From NCBI GenBank assembly GCA_022592445.1, contig JABYQR010000010.1, forward strand, positions 186,001 to 250,000: a stretch of 64,000 bases of DNA. The letters run 5' to 3'. How positions within the stretch are numbered: position 1 is the first letter of the stretch; each line of letters starts with the position of its first letter. This DNA is from Cytidiella melzeri (lineage: Eukaryota > Basidiomycota > Agaricomycetes > Polyporales > Irpicaceae). A model generated the notes under the pieces. It was given only the letters and a program-made list of their open reading frames with translations, was not told the origin of the DNA and did not search any database. The position numbers and the translations under genes are program-made. Shown here one piece after another: positions 46,058-58,126 of the stretch.

Positions 46058-47161
46058 GGTGTGTCGAATTGAGAGACAGTAGCTGCAAGCTGTAGGAAGC
46101 GCTTGCGCAGATGAGGTTCGCCTCTCCGAGTCGATCCGCCTTTGTAAGTACTACCGTGGCAGGACAGGTAGCCATTCTCATTTGCATGCACATACATCTT
46201 GCTCATCAATCCCACCCAGCTTCAACCTCAGTGCACCGTTTGACTCGGTGTACATGAAGAATTATACAAGAGCTTGCCAGTCGTCTTATCTGTATATGTA
46301 GTACAGCGAAGCCTTCCAATTGTGAGTGATACTCAATGCAGACTAGAGTTGTGGAATGCAGCATTTCGTGACATCCGAGCGAGCTACACGTAATGCATAA
46401 GCTTGAGCTCTCCGAGTTACAGAACTCACGTTGACAGCCACGATTGACCCTGTGGTACTGTTTCTCTGGGCTAGGACCTTGTGAGAGTCCAATCCATCTT
46501 GTTCAAGTTGGTATCTAGGATGTTGGGTGAGTTCCTACTCGATCAGAAAGGTTGCCTATTGCTGAGTCTGCTTCAATAGGGACCTGGCCACCGTACACGT
46601 GTGTGATTGACCTCCAGCTGGGTTCCCAAAGGGCACGCTTCATGGCGATTGGCGTGTTTTGGTACTGCACAACTAAACAGGCTGTCACCCCGGGTGTCGC
46701 GCATTGACACCTGGTCGCACACATTTTTTCGCCACAATAGACTCCTGTTTGTCAGCTGTGGCAGGATTCTCTCCTTGCGGTGTACAACTCTCGTCAAACA
46801 CTACAATCTTGCCCCAATCCAGTTGCGAGGAGGGACGTCGCCCATGTCTTCTCGGTGAGTTATTATTTAGTATGCATTACGGAACAAACCCTGATCACAA
46901 CCACCGGTCTTCCGTTATCTGTCGGATAGTGACGTTAGCTTATCGAAACGACGTTTATGCGGACGTTCATCAGCCATCTGGTCGTACAGCATGCCCGTAA
47001 CCCAATCATCACCAATTCATGACTATGCGCGGTTTGATCGGTCCCACCGGTTTGAAGAAGCAATAGAGAAGTTCATGAACTGGCTGTGAATATAAGGAGA
47101 TGCGAGTGAAACACGAACCAGCTGGAACACAACTCTATCGGCATCCCAGAGCATCCTAGCC
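46058..47161. other. Intergenic DNA
   Basis: Divergent promoter space between TRAPPC2L and the adenylation enzyme, 1.1 kb. A - strand stretch at about 46690-46850 reads WGKIVVFDESCTPQGENPA in one frame but has no known motif, start or splice context. Confidence 0.35.
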
Positions 47162-49348
47162 ATGGCCCTCACAACCCCGACTACTTCAGCGTTGCATGGT
47201 TTGTCCCTTGAGGACACTTCTCTCTTCTACCGCTTCGGCTTCGGACGACGCGAACAACCTCCTTTCCGGTGTATACACCATGCTTTCGAGCACCATGCTG
47301 TCCGCGACCCCGAGGCAATCGCTGTTGAACATCTAGGGCACACCATCACCTACGGCGAACTCGACCGCAGGGCTAACGCTTTGGCACATCATCTACTGTC
47401 TATGGGTGTGAGCTCCGGGGCGCGCGTCTGTCTTCTTGTGCAGCGCTCGATAGCCATGGTGGTTGGTATCTTGGCTGTCCTAAAGGCTGGTGCTGTCTAT
47501 GTACCTTTGGACGGAGGCATCGTTACCGATTCGACACTGAATTTTGTCCTCGAAAACTCTAAAGCCTCGCTAGTCCTTGCGCTCCCAGACTACATGCATC
47601 GGGTCACTGTACTTCCAGTTGTTAATCTTGACGATATGATGGACTCGATCAGCTTGGATTATTCCAAGCCTCAAGATCTCTCGTCATCTGATGACAGCGC
47701 GTATATCATTTACACCTCTGGTAAGCAGGGCCCTACTACGATTCAAACGTGATCCCTACCTACCATAGGCACTACCGGGACCCCCAAGGGTGTCGAGGTG
47801 ACACATCGTGGCGCGGTCAACAGTAAGATATTGACGGCATTGTCAGAGTAGAGACCAATATAGTATTGACCACCAGTTTAGCTCTTTGTCATTCCCCCGG
47901 AAATCTCGAGATGGCGCCTGGCCGCCGAGTTTCGCAACTCCTGAATATCGCCTTCGATATGGGCGCATGGGTGAGGCGCTCTGTGAGTTCGTTCATGTTG
48001 TGATACTCACTCTGTTCTACAGGAGATCTTGGGAAGTCTCAGTAACGGAAGTACCCTCTGCCTCCGAGGGAGTCGCTCAGAAGATTGGCAGGCAGTCCTC
48101 AGAACTGTGGATATCGTGATAGGTACTTTTGATGGTGCATTCGGACTTGCACGCTCTTCTGATATCTGGTATAAAGCAACGCCAAGTATCATATGTAAAG
48201 CTCGCTCACAATGCAGTCTCGTGCCAATACTGAGATCTTCGCAGCCCGTTACGATCCAGCGGAATATCCCAATATCAAAGTCCTTGCTACTGGCGGAGAA
48301 CCAATGCCACAATGTGAGTGTGTTGCTTATGGCTTGGATTAGGATGACCCACAACCTATTCTTTCATCAGCGGTTGCAGACCGCTGGGCATCTGTTGCCA
48401 ATTATTACAACACATGTGGTCCAACCGAGGTATGCATACACGTGTTCATTTGATACCGCGACTCATGATCTGCACAGATTACCATCATCAATTCGGCGAG
48501 ACTGCATGTGGCCGGCCAACCTTTGTCGATTGGTAAACCTACTCCGAATAACAGTATCTATATTTTGGACGAGAACATGAAAGCTGTTTCGATTGGCAAA
48601 CCAGGCGTGATGTGGGCTGGAGGTGTTGGTATCTCGCGCGGCTATGTTGGCCTGCCTGAGAGGACTGCAGAGCGGTACAGACGAGACCCGTTCACTGATG
48701 ATGGGTCAGCAATCCTCTGATTTTGTCCGCCACTTTTTTCACCATATTGTTTAGGACCTTCATGTTCAATACGGGAGATTTAGGAAGATGGCTTCCAGAC
48801 GGGAACCTCGAACACTTGGGTCGCGTCGACGATCAAGTCAAAGTCAAAGGCTTCCGCGTAGAGTTGGATGGTGTGTCAGCTGCAATGCAGGTTAGCTGTC
48901 ACTTGGCAATGACCAAAAGGCGCATTCTGAGTCCCAATAAGACATACCAGATTGTCGATGCTGCAGCTGCGCTTCTGGTTGATGGCGAATTATGGGGCTT
49001 TGTAACTCCTGCGACAGTCGACATAGACGCTGTCATTGAGGCCACCAAGAAGGTGCAGCCTTATTATGCTGTCCCAACGCAGTGGTGCGCACTCGACGCA
49101 TTACCGCATACAGCGTACGTTTACAGACTTGTTCCTTGTACATATGCTCACGATAACAGCACTCTAGAAACGGCAAGGTTGACAAGCGGGCCTTGCGGCG
49201 GCTTGCGGCGACACAGGTGAACGTCAAACCGAGACTCGTCACGTTTGAAACCGCGCCCGCGCAAGACTACGTGGTCAATCCCTTCGCAGCTTGTACGATC
49301 CCTTCTTCGCGAGTACATTTCGCTGTCGGCTTCGCCACTCGAAAGTGA
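47162..49348 (+). CDS. NRPS-like adenylate-forming enzyme (stand-alone A domain)
   Basis: Adenylation enzyme of the nonribosomal-peptide-synthetase type, which activates an acid with ATP. Core motifs appear in order across at least nine exons: [11 protein letters not shown] (A2), [19 protein letters not shown] (A3), [15 protein letters not shown] (A4), [10 protein letters not shown] (A5), [33 protein letters not shown] (A7-A8 region, spans 48760-48870) and NGKVDKRAL (A10). Exons 47162-47720, 47769-47822, 47882-47970, 48023-48122, 48177-48194 and 48245-48313 were checked for phase; one is only 18 nt. The frame ends about 60 residues after A10. No carrier, condensation or reductase domain follows that I can find, so it would release an adenylate or pass it in trans. 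The substrate is unknown. No other secondary-metabolism gene lies nearby. Confidence 0.82.
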
Positions 49349-50759
49349 CTTTAGTTTCAGATGGCCGCGCGTTATTCGCCAGACATGTGCCAGGGTATAT
49401 AGCATCGGAAGATGTATGTGCAACATCGAAATGTCGCCGAGATATACGTAGAATTGACACCTCGAACACTAGTTCACTCCAGCTGCGCGATTAATGGTCT
49501 AGTTTGGTTGATCACATTGACTGTTCAAGAAGCCAAAGAGCGTATACACGGCCGCAAGGTGGTATTATACTATCTCCTTAGTGATGAGAGAATCGAGACG
49601 CTGATTTTACTGCTTTATAGACATCCGTCCCTGTCGAATTCCCTTCACGACGCCAGTTGTAAATTCCTGTGCAGCTACTACCCAGTATCCGAGACCTTTC
49701 CGATTCCAGCACTTTCTAAACAGTATTTCATGTCTGAAGTTGTAACGTAGCCACGAATTTGTACTACTAGTATGTGTGTAAGCCCTTCTTGAACATCAAA
49801 GATTTCCATCCTCCTCGCTCTCTCACGCCACAAAGTTCACGATGGCCATTCCCACCAAGGAGATAAGCGGATGAAGCACTCAGCACTGCATGAATGGCAT
49901 AAGTAAATGTCTCTTGGCACAATGACTCGATGATATAATTTCTGAGAATACTGCTGTGGCTTACAACTACCCTACTTCACTTTGTCAAAAATGTGTAAGA
50001 TAGTTTCCAGGCTTCATTGACACACACTGATATCAAAAGATCACGGGATAAACGAAAATTATGAATTCCAATACACGACTACATCGCTTGAGCTTTCGCA
50101 AGGTCAGCGCAGGCGTCGATGTTGGCAGTTCGCGCATTCGGCTTAGTTCAGCAACAAGAAGAGGACTCGCCGGATACTTGTATGAACTGGCGCATGGGCC
50201 CCCTATATGCCGCTTGTGACCAGGGCATGGCTCGCCCTCTCACTGACGCTAGCCAGCGTTGTTGTCGTTGTGAGCAACTCGGTCGTTCGTCTCGCCATGG
50301 GGCCGCTGGTTAAGAGTAATGCCAGCTGGTGGGGCTGCTGCAGCTACATACTGTACACTTTGGCCACAATGCAGCGCTCACGAGCTTCCATCGCGACGCA
50401 TGTAACAGTAGTATTTCAACTTTTCTACTTTGGAGCGTTACCCTTCACTACTCCCTGCCAGTCTCATAACAAGCTCACTGAGAAGAATGTATGAGTCTTT
50501 ACTGTGTCGCGTGTTTGTGATATAAGACGAGGCAGACGTCGGTGCTCCCACAGTACCGGTGAATGTCTGAGAAAGTATGCACCACGTACCGATAACCCGC
50601 TACACCCTCAACATGTGAAAACATCCTATAATTGCGCCTCAATAATGACCACATGCATCAACACAGTCTAAAGAAATAGAGCATAATAGGATAGCCACCA
50701 TCTGCGTACGCAAATGCGCAATTTGAGCCACAGACGTGCCAAAAGTTCTAGACAGCCAT
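49349..50759. other. Intergenic DNA with short open frames
   Basis: A 112-codon + strand ORF (49412-49750) and a hydrophobic one (50207-50494) are present but neither shows a known motif. They could be spliced pieces of a longer C-terminus of the adenylation gene or chance frames. Confidence 0.35.
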
Positions 50760-51463
50760 CTACAGCGTGCCGTTCGAGTAGAATCGCCATGCAAAGTAAC
50801 CGCCGAGCAGACCGAGCGGAATGAAGTACATCAAGCTAGACAACGCCGGAAGATTAGCGCGGTATGACACGTCACATGAAGTGGGACATACTTGGATCCC
50901 TGCTGGACGGCATTGTTTACAGCTGGTGATGATGAGAGGGTGCTCTTGTTAGAGGACTTGACTTTCAGCTCCTATGCAGCCGTTCCGGTGAGTATAGCGC
51001 GAGCCCGAGATGAGCCAACGGATACGCACTCCGCCCTTTTCAAAATCACCGACCAACATGTCCTTCAGCAGAGCACGAGCCTCATCCGAGTGTCCGACGT
51101 CCTCGAAGGCTTCCGTAGCATCCTTGGCTGAGCAGAAAGACTTATGAGGGCGCGTAGGAGTACTGTGGCTATGTCAGGGACTTACCAGCCTCGGCAAGGA
51201 TTACCTCGTCTCCTCCCGGGTGCTAGGATGTGAAGACCTTGTCAGCTTCATCAATACAGCCTACCCAAATGGCCTTGCGAGCGCACCTCGTCAAGGAATT
51301 TTGTCACGTCATATACTGTAGGTAGAGGAGTCAGGGTGAGTAAAGCAGAGATTCTCATTGGCGTGCTGCAAGACACACCCTTCTCATGGAGGAGAAGCCA
51401 GATGCCGTCCTTCTTCGAGTGGGCCTTGAGCTCGTCAAAGGTAACGATTTTGGCGTCGGACAT
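50760..51463 (-). CDS. CYB5: Tail-anchored cytochrome b5
   Basis: Small haem protein of the ER membrane that feeds electrons to fatty-acid and sterol desaturases and hydroxylases. The start (ATG 51461-51463) opens [22 protein letters not shown]. Spliced exons give [27 protein letters not shown] with the first haem-ligand His (HPGG), and [27 protein letters not shown] with the second (GHS). A linker rich in Ser/Lys ([13 protein letters not shown]) leads to a C-terminal membrane anchor, [19 protein letters not shown], ending NGTL at TAG 50760-50762. About five introns. Length and layout are typical. Divergent from the small membrane-protein gene. Confidence 0.94.
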
Positions 51464-51998
51464 GGCAAGGATGATGAGGGAGGCAGAGGACGATGGAGGG
51501 AGGAAAGAGACTCGTACGGCTTTTGAAAGTCTCGTCCGAATCAGCGGCAACCGCATCCCCAAACTCAGCGGTCCACGTGGCAAACCCTGATTACGACAAT
51601 CGCGGGCACTTTTTACACACGCCAATCTCACAAGGACATTGAGTGGGATGAGTACACTCGTAACAGTGCTTATGAGAGACTTTTTGACCGGCACACAGCA
51701 CACTTTGTAGACCAAGCAGCGCAGTTCTCAAGTGTATCAAGGTATCATCATTGCACGCTCTCGGCACAGCATGGGTGTGTTGCACGGCGACATGGCCACA
51801 CCAGGCCAAGGCGCCAGAGCGATACAAAATGTAATTCAAGATCAAAAAGCGTGGGAACATTCAGAGGCGTGAATCAATGACTTACAAACTCCGCCAGTTA
51901 TACTCGGGCCTGCGCCACCACGATGGAGATCATCTTTCTCTCCCGCACCCCGTCGCGTCACCGTTCCCGGCTCTCCGCTCGTCGTCGTACAGCACGAC
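51464..51998. promoter_or_regulatory. Divergent promoter region, CYB5 / small membrane protein
   Basis: 535 bp between divergent starts. No specific motif recognised. Confidence 0.4.
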
Positions 51999-52636
51999 AT
52001 GGAGGACGCTTCCGACATCCTTGGCGGCCAACTACACGCTAATCACCATGGCGCAACTCAGCCATGGCCGGACCTCACAGCAGCCGGTCTATTGTATTAT
52101 ACTCTCATGACTATTTTATTCGGCCTCGCCATCCACTTTCTGCAACCATACTACGTACGACTGAGGGATGCAAGATACCATAGGTATGTTACTCTACATC
52201 TAAGGACATCTACAATATCCAATCCTATGCTCTTGCGCCCCAACCTAGATCTCTACGAAGACGCCATGGTATCCCGGACAGCGACCGACGGCCTTTCAAC
52301 TTGGCCTTCGCTGCGGCAAAACGTGCACAGCTACAACTTGACTCAGAAACCAGTGTTTCCTCTTCGAGTAACGACACAACGCAGCCCGCCCCGCAGAGCA
52401 ACGCCCTTCAGCGACGCGTTCCGAGGCAGCGCGTGTCACTACTACGTGAAGATGGTTCGAGTACGTTCCAGCACGCAGGAGTCACGTCACATTTCTCAGG
52501 ACTTGATTTAGGGCTGCCAAGAGCACAAACAGGACTCGAAGATGCACTCGTTCCATCTAGGGGATCTAGCTACGTGGATTCCCGTCGAACATCTGGCAAT
52601 ACGGTCACTGCAAGCGAATCAAGCTACGATATGTAA
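51999..52636 (+). CDS. Uncharacterised single-pass membrane protein, 190 aa
   Basis: Two exons (51999-52183, 52249-52636) join to 573 nt. The N-terminus (MEDASDILGGQLHANHH) is followed by one hydrophobic helix, AAGLLYYTLMTILFGLAIHFL, then a basic RLRDARYHRSLRRRHGIPDSDRRPFNLAFAAAKRAQL stretch spanning the junction. The rest is Ser/Gln-rich and likely disordered. Positive charges just after the helix suggest a cytosolic C-terminus. No known family. It lies 140 bp ahead of the nucleoporin gene on the same strand. Confidence 0.7.
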
Positions 52637-52775
52637 TTGAAGCAGTCCCGCTTGCTTCCAGGTCTGACTTATTTGCGCCAGGTCCAGACTATCTCAGCTG
52701 AACACGTATAAGCAATCCCAGTCAGCACAACCTTCGCTGCCTGTTCACCACCAAGGCTCGGAATCGACGAACCGC

Positions 52776-55577
52776 ATGGCAGCCTCTGCAATTATCTCGA
52801 AGCGCGGCCTCGAAGACATTGACGAATCCGAACAAGATTCAAAGAAGACCAGAGTGGAAGGAAATGAGTTTATAGATGGCGACGAGGAGGCGGAGTGGCA
52901 CAATTCGGACGTGGACATGGATGTGCACGAGGCACCGCCTGCACCCATGAATCGTGGTTCGAAGCGCATGGCCGACGCTGATGAGGACGAAGGTTTCGAA
53001 TCGAGTCGCGGGGGTGGAAGGGACAAGAGAGCGCGTAAGGTCTCGAACGGCAAAGAAGTCGAGTATCGCAACCATGTACCTTCACTTCGAGGGACACGTG
53101 GTAGAAAACGCGATCACACGGAGGCGGAGTCGAGTGTCGGTGGTCATATGGCGATGAACGTTGAGGAATACGGCGAGCAGCCAGCACAGAGGCGCCGCCG
53201 CGTGGCATCAAACACGAAGAAAACAAGCAGCACTCATAGCCGGAAACGCGGCCGAGAGGTGGTCTCTACAACAAGCGACGACGACGAATTGGATTCGCCG
53301 TCCAACCGCGCTGCGAGACACAAGCGAGGTAAACATGGTGTACCAGAAGGGGAATCTACGGACGAAGAGGACGGCGTAGTATCTGCGGATCCAAAGTGCG
53401 GCGGACGCAACATTCGAGAGGAATGGCAGTCCAGCAACGTTCGATACAAAGTTGGACCCAACGGCCAGCGGCAGCGTCAAGCCATCATAAAGAAAGTGCG
53501 ACCGCGCTATGCTATGGTGAGATCTTTGCCATCGTTGTTCGTAAGGATGCTGATTTCACTATCCTTTAGCCCAATGACTCCGTGCATCCTGATCGCGATC
53601 TTGAGTTCGAAGTGTGTCTGGAAACATGGCTTACGGATGAACAGTACAGAATTGCGAAGGAGCGACAGGAGTTGGTTTTGCCTGAGTTCTCCCAAAAGAC
53701 GATTGTTTCCAAACTTGATAGCCCATCTGACATCCCGGTGCGTTTTCATCTTTTGAACATGACGCCTTGCCGCTGACAAATGCTCAAAGGGTTCACCGTC
53801 TAAAGGGAAAGGCCTGCTGTGGGCTTCCGCTTTTTCTAAGGATGTCCTCGCTCCTCGCTCTCGGACCTCTTCGCAAGTGTCACCTGGCGGCACCGTGCGC
53901 GTAAATCCTCTCAATGGCACGACAATTCGGCGCATCTCGACAATCTCAACAATTGGCCCCGTGATATTAGACAGCCCAAATCTTCACGCAGCGAGGTCGA
54001 TCTCCAAATGGGAGAAACAGGAGCGAGAGGCGCGGTCGCTGGCGTATTTGAGTGAATTGGGGAAGATGGAAGCTCCTGTTGAACCTGTGAAGAAGCAAAT
54101 TGGCACAGCACTTACTGCCGCCCCGACCATGATCCTTGAAAGTGCAGCAGCATCTGCTCCTGTTCAGAGCAAGGTTCCCCCGCCGACTTCCACAACAGCT
54201 ACATCATCTATAGCGACCCCAGCGCCCTCGACGTCTTCATCGAACCCGTTCTCTTTTGCCAAGCCTGCTGCCAGTTCCACTTTGACTGTTACTCCTGCTA
54301 AAGCATCGACGTCGGACTTGCCTTCTTTGACAATCCCAACCGCTCCTGCTAAAGCGCCAGAGGCTGCAAAGCCATCCACGATACAATTTCCATCGTTCAC
54401 CGCAGGATCGCACACCACAGAACAATCAAAACCTGCAGTGCCGTCTAGTACTCTTGCACCTCCGCCTTCCAACATGTTCTCGTTCGCTAAACCAGCCGAG
54501 CCTAAATCTGTGGATATGAGCGCACAGCCGTCTGCTCCTACAGTACCGTCCTCTACTGCCCCTCCCGTCAACCCATTCGCTGCGCCTCTTGCACAGCCTT
54601 CTGTGCCGGCCAAAAGCTCTCTGAGCTTCAACTTTACCGCGCCTCCTCCGCCAGCTGCTTCAAAGGCTGAAGCCCAGCCTACGACCGCCAATGATTCCTC
54701 GTTGTTATTACGGATGGGTGGTTTCAGCGCCCCCAGTCAAGCAGCTGCTGCTCCAGTAGCCGCTATTACAACTCCGGCACAGTCGTTCTGGTCAAATCCC
54801 ACTACCACCTCCACAGCAACTGTCGCGGTACCTACATCCGCTTCGTCCAATGTCTCAGCGCCTGCGAACTTCTCATTCGGTGGAATCTCAACTCCAACTC
54901 CTAGCAGTGTACCTGCTGCTCCGCCTCCTGTGAATGCAAGCAAGCCCTCGATAACGTTTTCATTTGCGCCCACCACGCAAGCTGCTCCGTCTGCGAACTC
55001 CAAACCTGCTACCTCATCTAAACCCGCGGCGCAGCCGTTGAAGTTCACGTTTAATGGTATTGGAACTGGCAGCTCCAAGCCTTTCTCTGTACCATTTGGA
55101 GCACCTCCAGTCAATCAGCAGGCTACATTGGGTGCAGCTACCTCCGCTGCGCCTTTGTTTGGTGTGACGACAGCGAGCACTCTGGACACGAACGGTACGG
55201 CTGGCCCTGCGTTCGGCGGCCCTTCTCAATTTGGCGCATCCTCAACTGTTGCAACGGGATCTGCGTTCGGTACTGGCTCCTCTACAACTCCAAATGGAAC
55301 TCCGGCTGCCAAGTCCGCGTTCACATTTGGACCGAGCACTCCTTTCGGTGCTCCATCGACGCCGTCCTCATACAGCACGTCCATTAATGTCTTTGGTCAG
55401 CCTCCTGCAACTCAAAACGGAACTCCAGCCGCGAACTCTGCGTTCACGTTCGGTGCTCCTTCGACGCCGACCACAAACACAACGGCCAGCAGTGCTTTTG
55501 GTAATCCTTCTACCACTCCTGCAGGCACGCCAGGAGCCTCCTCCATGGTGTTTCCTCGGTCGCAACCATCCAATTAA
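52776..55577 (+). CDS. FG-repeat nucleoporin (Nup1/Nup60/Nup2 type)
   Basis: Nuclear-pore protein whose Phe-Gly repeats line the transport channel and bind import receptors. Three exons (52776-53516, 53570-53737, 53790-55577) join to 2697 nt, 898 aa. Residues 1-250 are charged with several basic clusters (RGTRGRKRDH, QRRRRVAS, RHKRGKHG), likely nuclear import or membrane-binding signals. A more ordered block follows (DLEFEVCLETWLTDEQYRI). From about residue 430 the chain is Ser/Thr/Pro/Ala-rich with FxFG/FG motifs: NPFSFAKPA, NMFSFAKPA, FSFGGIS, SAFTFGPSTPFGAPS and SAFTFGAPSTP. FxFG type plus a basic N-terminus suggests a nuclear-basket protein (Nup1/Nup60/Nup2 group). The exact orthologue is uncertain. 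Confidence 0.86.
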
Positions 55578-56330
55578 TAGTCAGCCTTCGCTCTCTCTCT
55601 CCATGTCGTAATTTGGTACCATACAACGTCACGTTTTGTAACTTTCAACCGTATCACTAGCAGCAACATCGTTCTTCGGATGGTCATGTTGACCGTTGCA
55701 TCTCCTCATCAATGGCTGTGAATCAATCGCGATGTGCACTGCCTCAAGCAGTGCGCCTGACTACGTACCACAAGGGACTGATCGATAGGATTATGGTTTG
55801 AGTGTGGTGCATGATAGGAGGTTGCGGTACGTTACGCGCTGACCTTCAGAAACAAGACAAGATATGTAGAAGAAAAGATAGGTTGTGATAAAGTTTCGCT
55901 CGGCTCGTCGTCAGCCGTTCAAGAAACATGTTTCGCTCTGCTGTACCGTACTGCCCCATACCGTGTACCTGACTACGACAAGCGTTTCAAACAAGCTCGT
56001 GGTCCGGGTGCGGTGTTTGTTAGGAGGTTGCGGTACGTTACACGCTGACCTTCACGACCAGACACAGGCCAAGAAAAGATAGAAGGTTGAGGGATGTTTC
56101 AAGTTTTCCAGATAAATACCGCTGCTGGTGCACTTCAATCTCCCCAGCTTTGAAAGTCCCCTTCGTTCGCAAGCTAGCACTGGTTGGTGCGTATCATACC
56201 CACTACGCGACTCTGAAAGCTTCTCCTGATATGGTGTTTGTAGCTCATCTTGCTTTTTGCCCCGACGCACTTCACAACTAGAACCATTCGAAACTTCCCA
56301 TATCGTCGTGTCCCATACTCATTCTTCACC
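55578..56330. promoter_or_regulatory. Upstream region of the secreted-protein gene with tandem repeat
   Basis: Two diverged ~120-bp copies (about 55758-55885 and 55967-56090) share AGGAGGTTGCGGTACGTTAC and GCTGACCTTCA. They lead into the promoter segment at 56085-56200 that is also found twice near 15.6-15.9 kb. Confidence 0.6.
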
Positions 56331-56883
56331 ATGCGCTCGAACATCGTTGTTGCTCTCGCGTTGCTTGCTACCGTTGGGCCCGCTTTATCTGGACCCATCG
56401 CTTCTCCTGCCACTGTGTCTTCGGACGCTTGTACCGTGGCCGCTTCCAGGAACGACATTGTCGATAGCGGCGCGACGCAGCTCGGCAGGCCGCTGCCTGC
56501 GTTCAGCACGTTCGATAGCCAGACCTTGTGAGTCGACTCTGCTAAATGCTGCATGCAATACTCAGTTTGCTCTTTGTAGCTGTCGCCGTGGAAAATGTGG
56601 AGAGTTCGCGGAGCTACTCCCTCGTGGCGCGTGGATGTCCAAGATGGGTAAAGCTGGACCTCCGGCTGGAGAGGAAGAGTCCCAAACTTCAGACCACATA
56701 AATACACTTCGAGAAACGTTGCGGTTACATCAGGAAGTGTCGGAAGCACATCAAGCAACCTTGGAACGTCAGAGAAGATTACGAGATGGATTGTTCGCAT
56801 ACCAACGCATTTTAGATGCCACATTAGGAGTACTTGGGAGGAATTTGACGCCAGAGGAGCACGCTGACTTAATACGACCGTAA
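56331..56883 (+). CDS. Small secreted protein, intact paralogue of 16045-17922
   Basis: Two exons (56331-56527, 56580-56883) join to 501 nt, 166 aa. The signal peptide is MRSNIVVALALLATVGPALS, with cleavage likely after LSG. The mature N-terminus (SPATVSSDACTVAASRND) is small and polar. Exon 2 begins CRRGKCGEFAELLP. The C-terminal ~75 residues are a charged amphipathic helix (TLRETLRLHQEVSEAHQ ... TLERQRRLRDGLFAYQRIL) ending NLTPEEHADLIRP. No catalytic motif is known. Promoter, signal peptide, intron position and the GEFAELLP block are shared with the broken copy, while the rest of exon 2 is not alike by eye. A secreted or cell-surface role is inferred from the signal peptide only. Confidence 0.75.
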
Positions 56884-57861
56884 GCCGTCTCTAGTCATCG
56901 ATGTTTCACGTAACATTCAGCTTTCTGCTAGACCTCCGAGTTATCCTGAAGCTACAGGGTCAAACCGACTTCCCTGATTGTACATCAGAATCCCGCCCGA
57001 AATTTGCCAGCTTCCTCAACCCGCTGTCCCCCTAGTAAGCATTTTTCCGCCGATTGGAACTGCCAGCACTGATATACCCAGTGAGAACCCGATAACCTGG
57101 ACTCGAGCCTAGTCGCGGCTACTCACGCAACGTTCAGGAGCTACGAGGGCGTGTGATGCACAAAAATGAACAGCAGAACTACGACTATATTCGAATAGTA
57201 TTACTGTCACGATCGCCGCTGCTGATGCATGATGTTTCGCTGATGTTTCGGCTTTTCTGTCCCCTCGGTGCCTGCCGCTCCCGAGCCTCGCGCTCCTTGC
57301 GCCCGACTGAGTGATCCCTTGTGCCCCGCCCTGTGCAATCCCGATCACAACTGTGGGTGCTTGATAATGAGTGACTTACCGTAAGGATTTAGGTCGCTTG
57401 CGACCTAAACGTCTGAGTTTGAAACTGTGTGACCATCTCGATTTCGCTCTTTGCCGTGCATCAGGCGCCGGAGGCTCGGGCAACCCGCTCGTTTTTCTGA
57501 CGTCGTTGAGCACAACACCACCAGATCATCGTACGCGCTGGCGCTTACTAACACTCAGACAATATTTTGGTTCTTTTTTGACAGACATAGTGTCAAAGCG
57601 AGATTGTATCGCTGATTATTGGACATCAGATCTATGGACAATATAGGATAGATATGTAGATAGATAAGATCAGATAGTACATAGCATGTGATTCCACCAT
57701 CCTTATGGTCACACACGATGCGATACTTGTACCATATGGCATCGTATTCCAGTAGTTTCCATGACTGAATAGCAGAAGTACCATGAGGCTTCTGCATGAC
57801 TCATATTTCATATACCAAATGTATTGAGCTTACTAAAGGCTCAGTCAGCACCATTCAGTTC
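56884..57861. other. Spacer with a perfect palindrome
   Basis: No gene supported. At 57388-57409 TTTAGGTCGC and GCGACCTAAA flank TT in a perfect inverted repeat. It could be one end of a DNA element, but I found no partner end. Confidence 0.45.
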
Positions 57862-58113
57862 TGTAGGATGCTCAGTCATCGCTTACATTCTCTATTCAGT
57901 AGTATTAGCAAGCAGGACTGTGCATTACCAATCATTACTCATAGGATTACCAATCCTTACCAATCCTTACTCATATGACATTACTGTAGCATTAGTAGTC
58001 TAGTTACAGACATGTATATATACAGCTCCTAGAGAGCAGAGAAATAATAAGACACTTACTCCCAGAGTTAGTTGACTCTCCTAGTCATCCCCTACACTCG
58101 TAACTTTCAAACA
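57862..58113 (+). repeat. Copia-type 5' LTR (252 bp)
   Basis: Opens TGTAGGATGCTCAG and ends TTTCAAACA, and is the same family as the reverse solo LTR at 38188-38405. The next bases form a copia primer-binding site, which fixes the right edge. A short ACCAATCCTT(A/-) tandem repeat near 57945-57975 makes it longer than the solo copy. Confidence 0.8.
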
Positions 58114-58126
58114 GGTTATGAGCCCC
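58114..58126 (+). promoter_or_regulatory. Copia primer-binding site (initiator tRNA-Met anticodon arm)
   Basis: GGTTATGAGCCCC lies directly after the LTR. It is complementary to GGGCTCATAACC, the anticodon stem-loop of eukaryotic initiator tRNA-Met. Copia elements are known to prime from a cleaved half of this tRNA. Confidence 0.75.

Noticed and set aside
49412..49750. 112-codon + strand frame as the next domain of the adenylation enzyme
   Set aside because: No carrier or reductase motif and no convincing splice path from the last exon; left as unassigned.
54164..54691. 175-codon - strand frame rich in Gly/Val opposite the nucleoporin
   Set aside because: Antisense of the Pro/Ser/Ala FG region; no motif and no start context.
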